Source: Caulobacteraceae bacterium UBA3198 (GTDB lineage: Bacteria > Pseudomonadota > Alphaproteobacteria > Caulobacterales > Caulobacteraceae). From it: 64,000 bases of DNA. The DNA is taken from positions 386,428 to 450,427 of the forward strand of contig DEWY01000013.1 of NCBI GenBank assembly GCA_002363865.1, read 5' to 3'. Shown here piece by piece: positions 1 to 8,074 of the stretch. Made by a program: the position numbers and the translations under genes. Below the pieces are notes generated by a model. The model was not told the origin of the DNA. It was given only the letters and a program-made list of their open reading frames with translations, and ran no database searches. Position 1 is the first letter of the stretch; every line of letters starts with the position of its first letter.

Positions 1-516
1 ACCAACCTGCTGGCCCTGAACGCTGGCGTCGAAGCCGCCCGAGCGGGCGACGCCGGCCGCGGCTTCGCCGTGGTCGCCTCCGAAGTCCGGGCTCTGGCCC
101 AGCGCTCGGCCGATGCGGCCAAGGAGATCAAGGCCCTGATCAGCGCCTCGACCCAACAGGTCGGCGCCGGTGTCGATCTGGTGGGACGCACCGGGGCCGC
201 CCTGCGGCAGATCGTGGTCCAGGTCGAACAGATCGACGCCCTGGTGGGCGAGATCGCCGCCAGCGCCCAGGAGCAGGCCGTGGGCCTCAACGAGGTCAAT
301 GATGCGGTCAACCGCATGGATCAGGTGACCCAGCAAAACGCCGCCATGGTGGAGGAAGCCACCGCCGCCAGCCACGCCCTGCGCAGCGAGGCCTCCGAGC
401 TGAGCCGCCTGGTGGGTGAGTTCCGCATCGAGGGGGGCGCCAGCGGGCGTCCAGCCCAGGCCGGCGCCTCGGTCCCGCGCCAGATGGTCGATCGGCTTCG
501 CAAGGCCTATGGCTGA
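1..516 (+). CDS. Methyl-accepting chemotaxis protein, C-terminal part (5' truncated by window edge)
   Basis: The frame is open from base 1 and ends at TGA 514-516. The first residues read TNLLALNAGVEAARAGDAGR, the conserved hairpin tip of the MCP cytoplasmic signalling domain that docks CheA/CheW. The consensus has ALNAAIEAARAGE, so the tip is slightly diverged here. After the tip comes a descending coiled coil with heptad-spaced small and polar residues and Gln/Glu pairs that are candidate methylation sites. The tail ends in a short basic segment with no CheR-docking pentapeptide. Sensor and membrane parts lie outside the window, so the ligand is unknown. The family assignment is firm. Confidence 0.93.
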   Translation, partial: TNLLALNAGVEAARAGDAGRGFAVVASEVRALAQRSADAAKEIKALISASTQQVGAGVDLVGRTGAALRQIVVQVEQIDALVGEIAASAQEQAVGLNEVNDAVNRMDQVTQQNAAMVEEATAASHALRSEASELSRLVGEFRIEGGASGRPAQAGASVPRQMVDRLRKAYG

Positions 517-596
517 GCCCTGAGCCGGCGCCCGGATCGCGACCTCGGTAGTCTCCCTGAGTGGCGGGACCGGCCAGGCGGCGGCACAATGGCGCC

Positions 597-1136
597 ATGC
601 AGGATGAAGAGCTGATCGCCCACCGCGCCGCCGCCGCCGCCCGGCGACGACTGGAGGCCCCTGGCGTGGCCGTCGGCGTCACCGAGGCGCTGATCGAAGC
701 CCAGGTGCACGTCTTCTACGGCCGGGTGCGGGCCGATCCGATGCTCGGGCCGATCTTCGAGGCCAAGATCGATGACTGGGACGCCCATCTGGCCAAGCTT
801 TGCGACTTCTGGTCGTCGGTGATGCTGATGACCGGTCGCTTCAAGGGCGCGCCCATGCCCGCCCATGCGCGGCTCGTGGGAGTCGGCGGGGCACACTTTG
901 ACCACTGGCTGGAGATCTGGCGGGCCACGGCGCGGGAGACCTGCCCGCCGCCGGCCGCAGCGCTGTTCATCGCCCGCGCAGAAATGATCGCGCGAAGCCT
1001 GCAGATGGGCATGGCCGTGGCCCGGGGCGAGCTGCCGCTCCTGCGCTCAGCGCCGTCCGCCCAGGCCGATCAGAACGGCGGCCGGCAGGATCAGGACGCC
1101 GGCCAGCACAAAGGGCGCCCAGGTCCCGACCCCTGA
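597..1136 (+). CDS. Group III truncated hemoglobin-like protein with C-terminal extension
   Basis: ATG 597 was chosen because the globin-like part begins directly after it (MQDEELIAHR). An upstream GTG-type start at 561 would add only low-complexity sequence. The protein resembles group III (P) truncated globins, small heme proteins that bind O2 or NO. Visible hallmarks are VHVFYGRVRADPMLGPIF (B-E region), DWDAHLAKLCDFWSSVML, and a proximal-helix segment AHFDHWLEIW carrying the likely heme-ligand His. The recognisable fold ends near residue 145. The last 30 residues are polar Gln/Asp/Gly-rich sequence and overlap the convergent MFS gene by 90 bp. That tail may be an accidental read-through. 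Family call is good; physiological ligand is unknown. Confidence 0.82.
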   Translation: MQDEELIAHRAAAAARRRLEAPGVAVGVTEALIEAQVHVFYGRVRADPMLGPIFEAKIDDWDAHLAKLCDFWSSVMLMTGRFKGAPMPAHARLVGVGGAHFDHWLEIWRATARETCPPPAAALFIARAEMIARSLQMGMAVARGELPLLRSAPSAQADQNGGRQDQDAGQHKGRPGPDP

Positions 1137-2255
1137 GAACAGGAAGCCCGCCATCACCGGCCCGAGGACCCGGGCGGCGGCGCTGGAGGCGTTGTTGGCC
1201 CCCAGGGTTTCCCCCTGGCGGCCGGCGGGCGCCGCCCGGGAGATCAGCGAGGATGTGGCCGGCTGGCTGGTAGTGTGGCCGATCACCAGCACGATCATCA
1301 GGATGATGGCCACGGTGACCGGAGGCCCCAGGGCTTCAAGGAACAGGAAGACCGCGGTGACCGTCAGGCCAATCAGAACGGTGGGCCGCTCGCCGATCTT
1401 CTGAACGGCCCAGCCCGCCAGGACGCCCTGGCTTGTCGCGGCCGCGACGCCGGTGAGCGCCATGACGAAGCCGATCATCTTGGGATCCCAGCCGTACTCC
1501 GCCGCCCCCCAGAGGCCAAAGATCGACCACATGGCCGAGAAGCCAGCGAAGGACAGGAAGGTGCCGCCCATCAGCCGGCGCAGGGTGGGATCGCGCAGGG
1601 TCTGGGCCAGGGCCTGGAGGGGGCCGGGGCGCTGGGCGCCGGCCGCGGCCCGGCCTCGGCTCTCTCGCACAAAGACCGCCGCGCCGGCCGCGCCGGCCAG
1701 GCACAGGGCCGCAGCCGTCAGCAAGGGCGGCTGGAAGCCGGCCGCGCCGAGTTCCGGGCGCGCCAGCAGACCGCCCAGCAGCGGCCCGACCACAAAGCCG
1801 ATGCCGAAGGCCGAGCCGATCAGACCCAGGCGTCCGGCCAGCTTCTCAGGCGGGGTCACATCGACGATGTAGCCCTGGATGGTGGAGATATTGCCGCTGA
1901 ACACGCCGGCCACGGCGCGGGCGGCGACCGCGAACCAGATGTTGGGCGCATAGGCCAGGGCCACATAGCCGAGCGCCGCCATCAGGATGGTGCCGAGGAT
2001 CACCGGCTTGCGGCCGATGCGGTCCGACAAACGGCCCCAGATCAACTCGCCGAAAAACTGGCCTGCGGCGAACACCGCAAACATCAGGGTGACCTGCCAG
2101 GCGGTGGCGGAGAACACCACCGCGTAGAAAGGCAGCAGGGGGATCACCACCCCAAAGCCGATGAGGCTGAGGAACACCACCCCCATCAGGACCGGGACGG
2201 CCAGCGGACTGGGGGGCGGCAGGGCGGACTCGGCGGAAGACATGGCCCTGCGCAT
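1047..2255 (-). CDS. MFS transporter, TetA/TCR-like drug:H+ antiporter family
   Basis: The 402-residue protein has about 12 hydrophobic segments. The loop 2-3 motif reads GRLSDRIGRKPVI, a close match to the MFS motif A G-x-L-a-D-r-x-G-r-k. The motif C-like GSAFGIGFVVGPLLGG in TM5 is typical of drug antiporters. Overall it resembles TCR/Tet-type exporters that exchange a cationic drug or metabolite for protons in the inner membrane. The substrate cannot be deduced. ATG 2255 or the in-frame ATG at 2243 could be the start; neither has a strong ribosome site. It runs convergently to the globin gene and overlaps its 3' end. No resistance phenotype should be assumed. Confidence 0.85.
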   Translation of the reverse strand: MRRAMSSAESALPPPSPLAVPVLMGVVFLSLIGFGVVIPLLPFYAVVFSATAWQVTLMFAVFAAGQFFGELIWGRLSDRIGRKPVILGTILMAALGYVALAYAPNIWFAVAARAVAGVFSGNISTIQGYIVDVTPPEKLAGRLGLIGSAFGIGFVVGPLLGGLLARPELGAAGFQPPLLTAAALCLAGAAGAAVFVRESRGRAAAGAQRPGPLQALAQTLRDPTLRRLMGGTFLSFAGFSAMWSIFGLWGAAEYGWDPKMIGFVMALTGVAAATSQGVLAGWAVQKIGERPTVLIGLTVTAVFLFLEALGPPVTVAIILMIVLVIGHTTSQPATSSLISRAAPAGRQGETLGANNASSAAARVLGPVMAGFLFSGVGTWAPFVLAGVLILPAAVLIGLGGRR

Positions 2256-2326
2256 AGCCCGGCTTGCCCGCTCAGACCAATCTATTGCGCTGTTCGCCGT
2301 AATGGGCCGGTGGACCGACCGTCCGG

Positions 2327-2989
2327 TCAGGCGCTGGCGAGCGCGCTCTGGAACAGAATGGCGCCGTCGGCCGAGCCCAGTTCGGGCTCGAAGGCCCGGT
2401 CGGGGTGCGGCATCATGCCGAGCACATTGCCCCGGGCGTTGACGATGCCGGCGATGTCGCGGGCCGAGCCATTGGGATTGTCGCGGTAGCGGAACACCAC
2501 CTGACCTTCGCCTTCCAGCCGCTCAAGGGCCGCCTCGTCGGCGAAGTAGTTGCCCTCGCCATTGCCTACCGTCATGACCACTTCGCGGCGACCCCCATAG
2601 CCGGAGGTGAAGCGAGTCTGGGCGTTGGTGACCTCGAGAGCCACCGGTTTGCAGACATATTTCAGCCGCTCGTTCTGCAGCAGGGCGCCGGGCAGCAGAC
2701 CCGCCTCGCAGAGCACCTGGAAGCCGTTGCAGATGCCGACGGTGGCCACGCCGCGCTCGGCGGCGGCCTTCACCTCGGTCATCACCGGGGACAGGGCCGC
2801 CATGGCCCCACATCGCAGGTAATCGCCGTAGGAGAAGCCGCCCGGCAGGACGATCAGGTCCAGGCCCTCAGGCAGGGCGGTGTCGCCATGCCACACCATC
2901 TCGACCTGGGCGCCTGTGGAGCGCTCCACGGCGACCTTGCAGTCGCGGTCGCAGTTGGAGCCGGGGAAGACGATGACGGCGGCTTTCAT
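2327..2989 (-). CDS. purQ: Phosphoribosylformylglycinamidine synthase, glutaminase subunit PurQ
   Basis: PurQ releases ammonia from glutamine for PurL in the fourth step of de novo IMP synthesis, in a cytoplasmic PurL-PurS-PurQ complex. The class I amidotransferase triad is visible: nucleophile Cys87 in GICNGFQVL, and His195/Glu201 in MMPHPDRAFE. The start is ATG 2989 (MKAAVIVFPG), which matches the family N-terminus. An upstream extension to 3127 is not conserved-looking. The length of 220 residues is normal for the small-subunit type. It is the last gene of a purC-purS-lipoprotein-purQ string on this strand, 58 bp after the lipoprotein gene. Confidence 0.97.
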   Translation of the reverse strand: MKAAVIVFPGSNCDRDCKVAVERSTGAQVEMVWHGDTALPEGLDLIVLPGGFSYGDYLRCGAMAALSPVMTEVKAAAERGVATVGICNGFQVLCEAGLLPGALLQNERLKYVCKPVALEVTNAQTRFTSGYGGRREVVMTVGNGEGNYFADEAALERLEGEGQVVFRYRDNPNGSARDIAGIVNARGNVLGMMPHPDRAFEPELGSADGAILFQSALASA

Positions 2990-3047
2990 GTCGCGTTCGA
3001 ACCTGGTCGTTCCAAAGTTGCCCGGCCGGAGCCGGGGAGGCTGGTTG

Positions 3048-3434
3048 TCACCGCGCGGCGGCGAGGGACTCCCAGTAGGCGAGAAGCTGGTCATAGGCGG
3101 CGGGATCGCCCTTGGCGCAGCCTTCATGTTCCATCACCCGAACCCCGTCCCGTCGTGTGGCGGTCTGGATGAACACCGCCGGATGGGCCGGAGCCTCGGA
3201 CTTGGTGAATATGTAGGAGGCCCGTCCGCTGTCTTCATTGAAGATCTCGTAGGGCTCCCCGGGGGCGTCTGGAGCTGGCGTCACCCCTGGGCGGGCGACG
3301 ATCTGGTCCCGGATCGAGTCAAAGCCCTGGGTGCAATCCAATTCGAAGGCGGCCACGGGCTCAGGCGCAGATGGCGCACAGGCCGCAAGGCCGAGGGCCA
3401 ACAGGCCAGGGGCCAGGGCGCCCCAGGACTTCAC
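3048..3434 (-). CDS. Small predicted lipoprotein inserted between purS and purQ
   Basis: The gene encodes 128 residues starting at GTG 3434. The GTG overlaps the purS stop in a GTGA junction, so translation is probably coupled. The N-terminus is a lipoprotein signal peptide with lipobox LAAC (Cys19), predicting lipid anchoring in the cell envelope. The mature part has two cysteines (DCTQG and EGCAKG) that could form a disulfide, plus YEIFNEDSGRASYIFTKSE. No characterised family is recognised. Its place inside a purine operon is probably positional rather than metabolic, since envelope localisation separates it from the PurLQS complex. Confidence 0.8.
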   Translation of the reverse strand: MKSWGALAPGLLALGLAACAPSAPEPVAAFELDCTQGFDSIRDQIVARPGVTPAPDAPGEPYEIFNEDSGRASYIFTKSEAPAHPAVFIQTATRRDGVRVMEHEGCAKGDPAAYDQLLAYWESLAAAR

Positions 3435-3670
3435 GCCAGTTCGACCCGATAGCTTTCGATGACCGTGTTGGCCAAGAGCTTGTCACACATGGCCTTGACC
3501 TCGGCTTCGGCGGCGGCCCGGTCGGCGGCCGCCAGATCGAACTCGATGGTCTTGCCGACGCGGACGCCCTCGACGCCCGACCAGCCCAGGCCGTGGAGGG
3601 CCTGCTCGACGGCCTTGCCCTGGACGTCCAGGACGCCCGGCTTGAGGAAGACGTGGACCTTGGCCTTCAC
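3431..3670 (-). CDS. purS: Phosphoribosylformylglycinamidine synthase subunit PurS
   Basis: PurS is the small subunit that bridges PurL and PurQ in FGAM synthetase. The 79-residue product starts at GTG 3670 (VKAKVHVFLKPGVLDVQGKA). It carries the family signatures KPGVLDxQG and the central VxGVRVGKTIEF. The GTG overlaps the purC stop by one base (TAGTG), and the purS stop overlaps the next start (GTGA). The three genes are therefore physically coupled. A longer frame running upstream to 3877 lies inside purC in another frame and was discarded. Length and motifs are standard. Confidence 0.96.
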   Translation of the reverse strand: MKAKVHVFLKPGVLDVQGKAVEQALHGLGWSGVEGVRVGKTIEFDLAAADRAAAEAEVKAMCDKLLANTVIESYRVELA

Positions 3671-4425
3671 TAGTGCAGTCCTCCTTGGATCACGGTGGGC
3701 ATCTCTTTCATGATCCCGAGACGACGCGCCACCTCGGTATAGCTCTCGATCACATCGCCCAGATCGCGGCGGAAGCGGTCCTTGTCGAGCTTCTCGTTGG
3801 TCGTCGAATCCCACAGGCGGCAGGAGTCGGGGCTGATCTCGTCGGCCAGGATGACCCGACCGAAGTCGTTCTCCCACACGCGGCCGAACTCGATCTTGAA
3901 GTCCACCAGGGTGATGCCGACGGCGCCGAACATGCCTGTGAGGTAGTCGTTGACCCGCAGGGTCAGCGCCATGATGTCGTCGATCTCCTGGGTCGAGGCC
4001 CAGTTGAAGGCGGTGATGTGCTCCTCGGTGACCATCGGGTCGTGGAGCTTGTCGTCCTTCAGGAAGAACTCGATGATCGAGCGAGGCAGGGCCTGGCCTT
4101 CAGGCAGCCCAAGCCGGGTCGAGAGCGAGCCAGCGGCGATGTTGCGGCACACCACCTCCAGCGGAATGATCTCCACCTCGCGGATCAGCTGCTCGCGCAG
4201 GTTCAACCGCTTGATGAAATGGTTCTGCACCCCGATGGAATTCAGACGGGTCATCACAAACTCGCTGATGCGGTTGTTGATGACGCCCTTGCCCTCCAGC
4301 ACGGCCTTCTTGGTCGCGTCAAAGGCGGTGGTGTCGTCCTTGAAGTACTGGATCAGGGTGCCGGGCTCGGGACCCTCGTAGAGGATCTTGGCCTTGCCCT
4401 CGTAGATCTTTTTGCGGCGGGTCAT
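3670..4425 (-). CDS. purC: Phosphoribosylaminoimidazole-succinocarboxamide synthase (SAICAR synthetase)
   Basis: PurC condenses CAIR with aspartate using ATP to give SAICAR in purine synthesis. The 251-residue protein starts at ATG 4425 (MTRRKKIYEGKAKILYEG), with GAGAAGG about 7 bases upstream. A TTG two codons earlier is less likely. Family signatures are visible: EGKAKILYEG, FDATKKAVLEGKG, the phosphoribosyl site EVVCRNIAAGSLSTRLG, and the terminal signature LADEISPDSCRLWD. It leads the purC-purS-lipoprotein-purQ group. The 270-bp gap upstream, shared with the divergent ATPase zeta gene, presumably holds both promoters. Confidence 0.98.
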   Translation of the reverse strand: MTRRKKIYEGKAKILYEGPEPGTLIQYFKDDTTAFDATKKAVLEGKGVINNRISEFVMTRLNSIGVQNHFIKRLNLREQLIREVEIIPLEVVCRNIAAGSLSTRLGLPEGQALPRSIIEFFLKDDKLHDPMVTEEHITAFNWASTQEIDDIMALTLRVNDYLTGMFGAVGITLVDFKIEFGRVWENDFGRVILADEISPDSCRLWDSTTNEKLDKDRFRRDLGDVIESYTEVARRLGIMKEMPTVIQGGLH

Positions 4426-4699
4426 CTGCAATGCCTTCTCCCAGAACGAGGGCTTGCCGCCATCGGAAATGAAAAAACGCGCGCAGCGGTCTCCACGCGC
4501 GGTTCCGACTCGGCCTCTCGCTCGACATGAGGCGGCCGGAAATTAGCGGATGGACGCGGCGGGCGCAAACCTTGCGCTTCAGCCTCATCCCGCGCGACTT
4601 CGCCGCGGCTGCGAACATCAGGCGACTCGCCTGTTTCGATTGCGGGGCGGCCCAGCGAGAGGTATGCACCCCTGCCATATGCCGCTTATCGGGGAACGC

Positions 4700-5023
4700 A
4701 TGACCACGTTTGACGATCGTGAGAAGGGCTTCGAAAGGAAGTTCGCGCTCGATCAGGAACAGGAATTCAAGGCCAGCGCGCGGCGCAACCGCATGCTGGG
4801 CGAATGGGCCGCTGGCCTGATGGGTCTGGCCGAGGATCGCGTGGCGACCTACGCCCAGGCCGTGGTGCGCTCCGACCTGGAGCAACCCGGCGAGGAAGAC
4901 GTGCTGCGCAAGGTCTTCGAGGACCTCAAGGGATCTGGCGTTCAGGTCTCCGAGGGGGAGGTCCGGATGAAGATGGACGAGTTCATGGCCCAGGCCCGCG
5001 AACAGGTTCGCGGCGGGGAGTAG
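4700..5023 (+). CDS. F1-ATPase inhibitory zeta subunit family (DUF1476)
   Basis: This 107-residue protein matches the DUF1476/zeta family, which blocks F1FO-ATP synthase rotation in alphaproteobacteria through a flexible N-terminus. The start MTTFDDREKGFERKFALDQE is the characteristic inhibitory segment. It is followed by FKASARRNRMLGEWAAGLMGL and the helical C-terminal part ending near QVRGGE. ATG 4700 gives this exact N-terminus, with GGGGAACGC upstream, so the longer frame from 4550 was rejected. The gene is divergent from purC and is followed by a GC-rich hairpin plus T-run. Confidence 0.9.
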   Translation: MTTFDDREKGFERKFALDQEQEFKASARRNRMLGEWAAGLMGLAEDRVATYAQAVVRSDLEQPGEEDVLRKVFEDLKGSGVQVSEGEVRMKMDEFMAQAREQVRGGE

Positions 5024-5078
5024 GGCTGTCTCCGGGCGGCCGCAGTCGCCCGAAGCGCTTCAAACATGATGCAGACCA

Positions 5079-5109
5079 GGGCGGCGCCGGCGACGGCGGC
5101 CGCCCTTTT
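5079..5109 (+). terminator. Rho-independent terminator after the zeta gene
   Basis: GGGCGGC at 5079-5085 pairs with GCCGCCC at 5099-5105, with extra GCC/GGC pairing inside, and is followed by TTTT (5106-5109). It lies between the ends of the convergent zeta gene and purB. It mainly serves the + strand, because the T-run is on that side. Confidence 0.75.
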
Positions 5110-5124
5110 CTGTTGGGCTCGAGG

Positions 5125-6429
5125 TCAGGCCTGCTCGCCGAACACCCGGGCGAAGACCGTGTCCACGTGCTTGAAGTGGTAGCCGAGGTCGAACAGGGCC
5201 TCGAGCTCCTCGTCCGCCAGGGTGATCTCAGGATCGGCCTTCAGGAAGTCCAGGAAATTGCCTTCGCCGCGCCAGACCTTCATGGCGTTGCGCTGGACCG
5301 CCGCATAGCCGCCTTCCCGCGAGGAGCCCTTCTGGGTCAGGGCCAGCAGCACCCGCTGGGAATGGACCAGGCCGCCCAGGCGGTCGAGGTTCTTGGCCAT
5401 GTTCTCCGGATAGACCACCAGCCGCTCCATGACGCCGGCCAGGCGGCGCAGCGCGAAGTCCATATGGATGGTGGCGTCGGGCGCGATGCCGCGCTCCACC
5501 GACGAGTGGCTGATGTCGCGCTCGTGCCAGAGGGCGACATTCTCCAGCGCTGGGACCGCAGCCGAGCGGATCAGACGGGCGAGGCCCGTCAGGTTCTCGG
5601 TGAGGATCGGGTTGCGCTTATGCGGCATGGCGCTTGAGCCCTTCTGGCCCACATCGAAGGCTTCCTCGGCCTCCAGCACCTCGGTGCGCTGCAGATGGCG
5701 GATCTCGACGGCCAGGCGCTCGATGGACGAGGCGACGACAGCGAGGGCGCAGAAATAGGCCGCGTGGCGATCCCGCGGGATCACCTGGGTGGAGACCGGC
5801 TCCACAGCCAGCCCCATCTTTTCGGCCACACGGGCTTCGACCTGGGGCGAGACATTGGCGAAGGTGCCAACCGCGCCGGAGATGGCGCAGGTGGCGATCT
5901 CGAACTTGGCCATGGCCAGGCGCTCCTTGGCGCGCTGGAACTCGGCATAGTGGCCCGCGAGCTTGAGGCCGAAGGTGGTCGGCTCGGCGTGGATGGCGTG
6001 GCTGCGGCCGACGCAAGGCGTCATGCGGTGCTCGAAGGCCCGCTTCTTCAGCGCCGCCAGGACCAGGTCCACGTCCTCGATCAGGAGGTCGGTGGCCCGG
6101 CTGAGCTGGACGGCCAGCGCCGTGTCGTTGACGTCGGATGACGTCATGCCCTGGTGCAGGAAGCGCGCCTCAGGCCCGACCACTTCGGTGACGTGGGTCA
6201 GGAAGGCGATGACGTCGTGCTTCACTTCGCGTTCGATGGCGTCGATACGGTCGGCGTCCCAGACCACGTCGCGGCCCTTGGCCCAGATGGTCTCCGCTGC
6301 CGCCTTGGGGATGACCCCCAGCTCGGCCATGGCGTCGGCCGCGTGCGCCTCGATCTCGAACATGATCTTGAACCTCGTCTGGGGCGACCAGATGTCGGCG
6401 GCGTCGGCGCGGGCGTAACGGGGGATCAT
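5125..6429 (-). CDS. purB: Adenylosuccinate lyase
   Basis: PurB removes fumarate from SAICAR and from adenylosuccinate, acting twice in purine synthesis. The 434-residue protein starts at ATG 6429 (MIPRYARADAADIWSPQTRF). Active-site elements are visible: TSSD at 96-99, GRSHAIHAEPTT with His144 and His147, and the flexible signature loop GSSAMPHKRNP at 264-274 holding the catalytic Ser. Length and order match the fumarase/aspartase superfamily ASL subgroup. The position close to purC/S/Q, on the same strand but beyond the zeta gene, makes a local purine cluster without one operon. Confidence 0.98.
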   Translation of the reverse strand: MIPRYARADAADIWSPQTRFKIMFEIEAHAADAMAELGVIPKAAAETIWAKGRDVVWDADRIDAIEREVKHDVIAFLTHVTEVVGPEARFLHQGMTSSDVNDTALAVQLSRATDLLIEDVDLVLAALKKRAFEHRMTPCVGRSHAIHAEPTTFGLKLAGHYAEFQRAKERLAMAKFEIATCAISGAVGTFANVSPQVEARVAEKMGLAVEPVSTQVIPRDRHAAYFCALAVVASSIERLAVEIRHLQRTEVLEAEEAFDVGQKGSSAMPHKRNPILTENLTGLARLIRSAAVPALENVALWHERDISHSSVERGIAPDATIHMDFALRRLAGVMERLVVYPENMAKNLDRLGGLVHSQRVLLALTQKGSSREGGYAAVQRNAMKVWRGEGNFLDFLKADPEITLADEELEALFDLGYHFKHVDTVFARVFGEQA

Positions 6430-6490
6430 AGGCGGGCTCCTTGGACACCGGCTGATGGAGGCCAAGGCGCCCGCCTGTCAAGACGAAGGG

Positions 6491-7951
6491 TCAGTCCTCG
6501 TTAGAGGCGCTCAGCGCCGTGGCCATGTCCTTGGGCAGGGTGATGGCCGCCAGCAGATAGTGGACGCCGGCCCAGGCGTAGATCAGCAGGTTCCAGATGA
6601 TCCCCTGCCTGGACCCCTCGGCGATGGCCGCCCGGCAGGCCGCATCCACGACAGGGCCCGCGCCCGGAGCCCCGATCCCGCCGGGGCAGAGGGTGAAGAA
6701 GTCCCCCATATTGTTGGCGGCGAACAGGTGCTGGCTGATCATGTCGATGCACCAGCCGCAGAAGGGAGGACCAAAGCCCAGCGCGATCAGGTTGAGCACG
6801 AAGAACAGCAGGGCCGTAGCCGTGGCCCGCATCCGCAGGGACACCGCGTTCTGGATCACCCCGAAGGTCGGGCCCAGATAGGTGTAGTGGAAGATGCCTG
6901 GCAGCAGCAGCAGGGCTGCGGCCCAGCGCCAGTCATTCTGCAGATAGACGAGGATGTAGAGTGGGCAGGCGATGAGCAGGCCAAGCGCCGGGACAAGGGC
7001 GTACCAGCGTCCCGACCGCTTTCCGGCCCAGTCGGTGAGGAAGCCGCCCAGCAGCGTGCCCACGCCGGCGGCGACCCCGCCCACCAGGCCGAAGATCAGG
7101 CCGACAGTGGCCAGGTCCAGGCCGAACATGCGGATGAAATAGGCCGCCTGATACTGGCCGGTGCCATAGCTGGCGAAGGAGGCGACCGTGATGCCCGCCA
7201 CCATGTGGAAGAAGCCCCAGCGGCCGAAGATCCGCTTGGCCACGGCCAGGATGGACGGCGGCTTGATCGCCACCGGCGGGACGGTTTCCTCGCCCTCCAG
7301 GATCGGCGTGTCGACGACCGCCACCTGCTCCGAATAGCCCCGTGGGGGCTCCTTGACGAAGATCTTCAGGGCGAGGGCCACCAGGATGCCGGGCAGGCCG
7401 ACCACGACGAAGGCCGCGCGCCAGGAGACGTTCTGGGCCAGCCAGCCGCCGGCCACCGCGCCAAACATGGTGCCCAGCGGAATACCAAAAGAATAGATCG
7501 ACAAGGCGGTCGCCCGGCGCTTGGGCTCGTAATAGTCGCTGATCAGGGAGTGAGCTGGCGGGGAGAGACCAGCCTCGCCGACGCCCACGCCCAGGCGGAA
7601 GAGGATGAGCATCAGGAAGTTGTTGGCCATGCCGCAGAGTGCGGTGAAGGCCGACCAGATCACGATGGAGATCGAGATGATGTTGACCCGGTTGCCGCGC
7701 TCGGCGAGCCGGGCGATCGGGATGCCCAGGGTGGTGTAGAGCAGGGCGAAGGCCAGGCCGCCCAGCAGGCCGAGCTGGGTGTCGGTGAGACCGAGGTCGA
7801 CCTTGATCGCCTGACCAATGGTCGAGATGATCGTGCGGTCGATGAAGTTGAAGGTGTAGGCCAGGACCAGCAGGCCCAGGACCGTGGTCTTGTAACCCTC
7901 AGAGAACTGAGGTTTTGGCGGCGCAGTCGCGCCGGCGTCGATAGCGGTCAA
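6491..7951 (-). CDS. MFS transporter, spinster-like subfamily (first of two tandem copies)
   Basis: The protein has about 12 membrane segments with the spinster/hexuronate-type signature: FNFIDRTIIS in TM1, GIPIARLAERGNRVN as motif A, and GVGEAGLSPPAHSLISDY in TM4-5. TTG 7951 is proposed as start because GGGGGAGGG stands about 5 bases upstream. A farther start at 8029 adds 26 residues that do not look like MFS sequence. Members transport lysolipids, sugars or acids; the substrate here is unknown. The next gene upstream (8075-9460) is a diverged paralog in the same direction, which suggests an old tandem duplication. Confidence 0.85.
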   Translation of the reverse strand: MTAIDAGATAPPKPQFSEGYKTTVLGLLVLAYTFNFIDRTIISTIGQAIKVDLGLTDTQLGLLGGLAFALLYTTLGIPIARLAERGNRVNIISISIVIWSAFTALCGMANNFLMLILFRLGVGVGEAGLSPPAHSLISDYYEPKRRATALSIYSFGIPLGTMFGAVAGGWLAQNVSWRAAFVVVGLPGILVALALKIFVKEPPRGYSEQVAVVDTPILEGEETVPPVAIKPPSILAVAKRIFGRWGFFHMVAGITVASFASYGTGQYQAAYFIRMFGLDLATVGLIFGLVGGVAAGVGTLLGGFLTDWAGKRSGRWYALVPALGLLIACPLYILVYLQNDWRWAAALLLLPGIFHYTYLGPTFGVIQNAVSLRMRATATALLFFVLNLIALGFGPPFCGWCIDMISQHLFAANNMGDFFTLCPGGIGAPGAGPVVDAACRAAIAEGSRQGIIWNLLIYAWAGVHYLLAAITLPKDMATALSASNED

Positions 7952-8074
7952 GAATCCCTCCCCCGAACGGATTTTCGTTCTTATGGAGAGGCATGTGGAC
8001 ACAGGCTCCGGCCCGACGCCAGAGCCCATGAAGGGTCCGGCCGACGCCGCTTAAGGGCGCCGGGCGGGGGCAGA

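Noticed and set aside
1275..2489. Long + strand frame opposite the MFS and purQ genes
   Set aside because: It is antisense to clear genes, has no domain and is Gly/Asp/His-rich as expected of GC-rich shadows.
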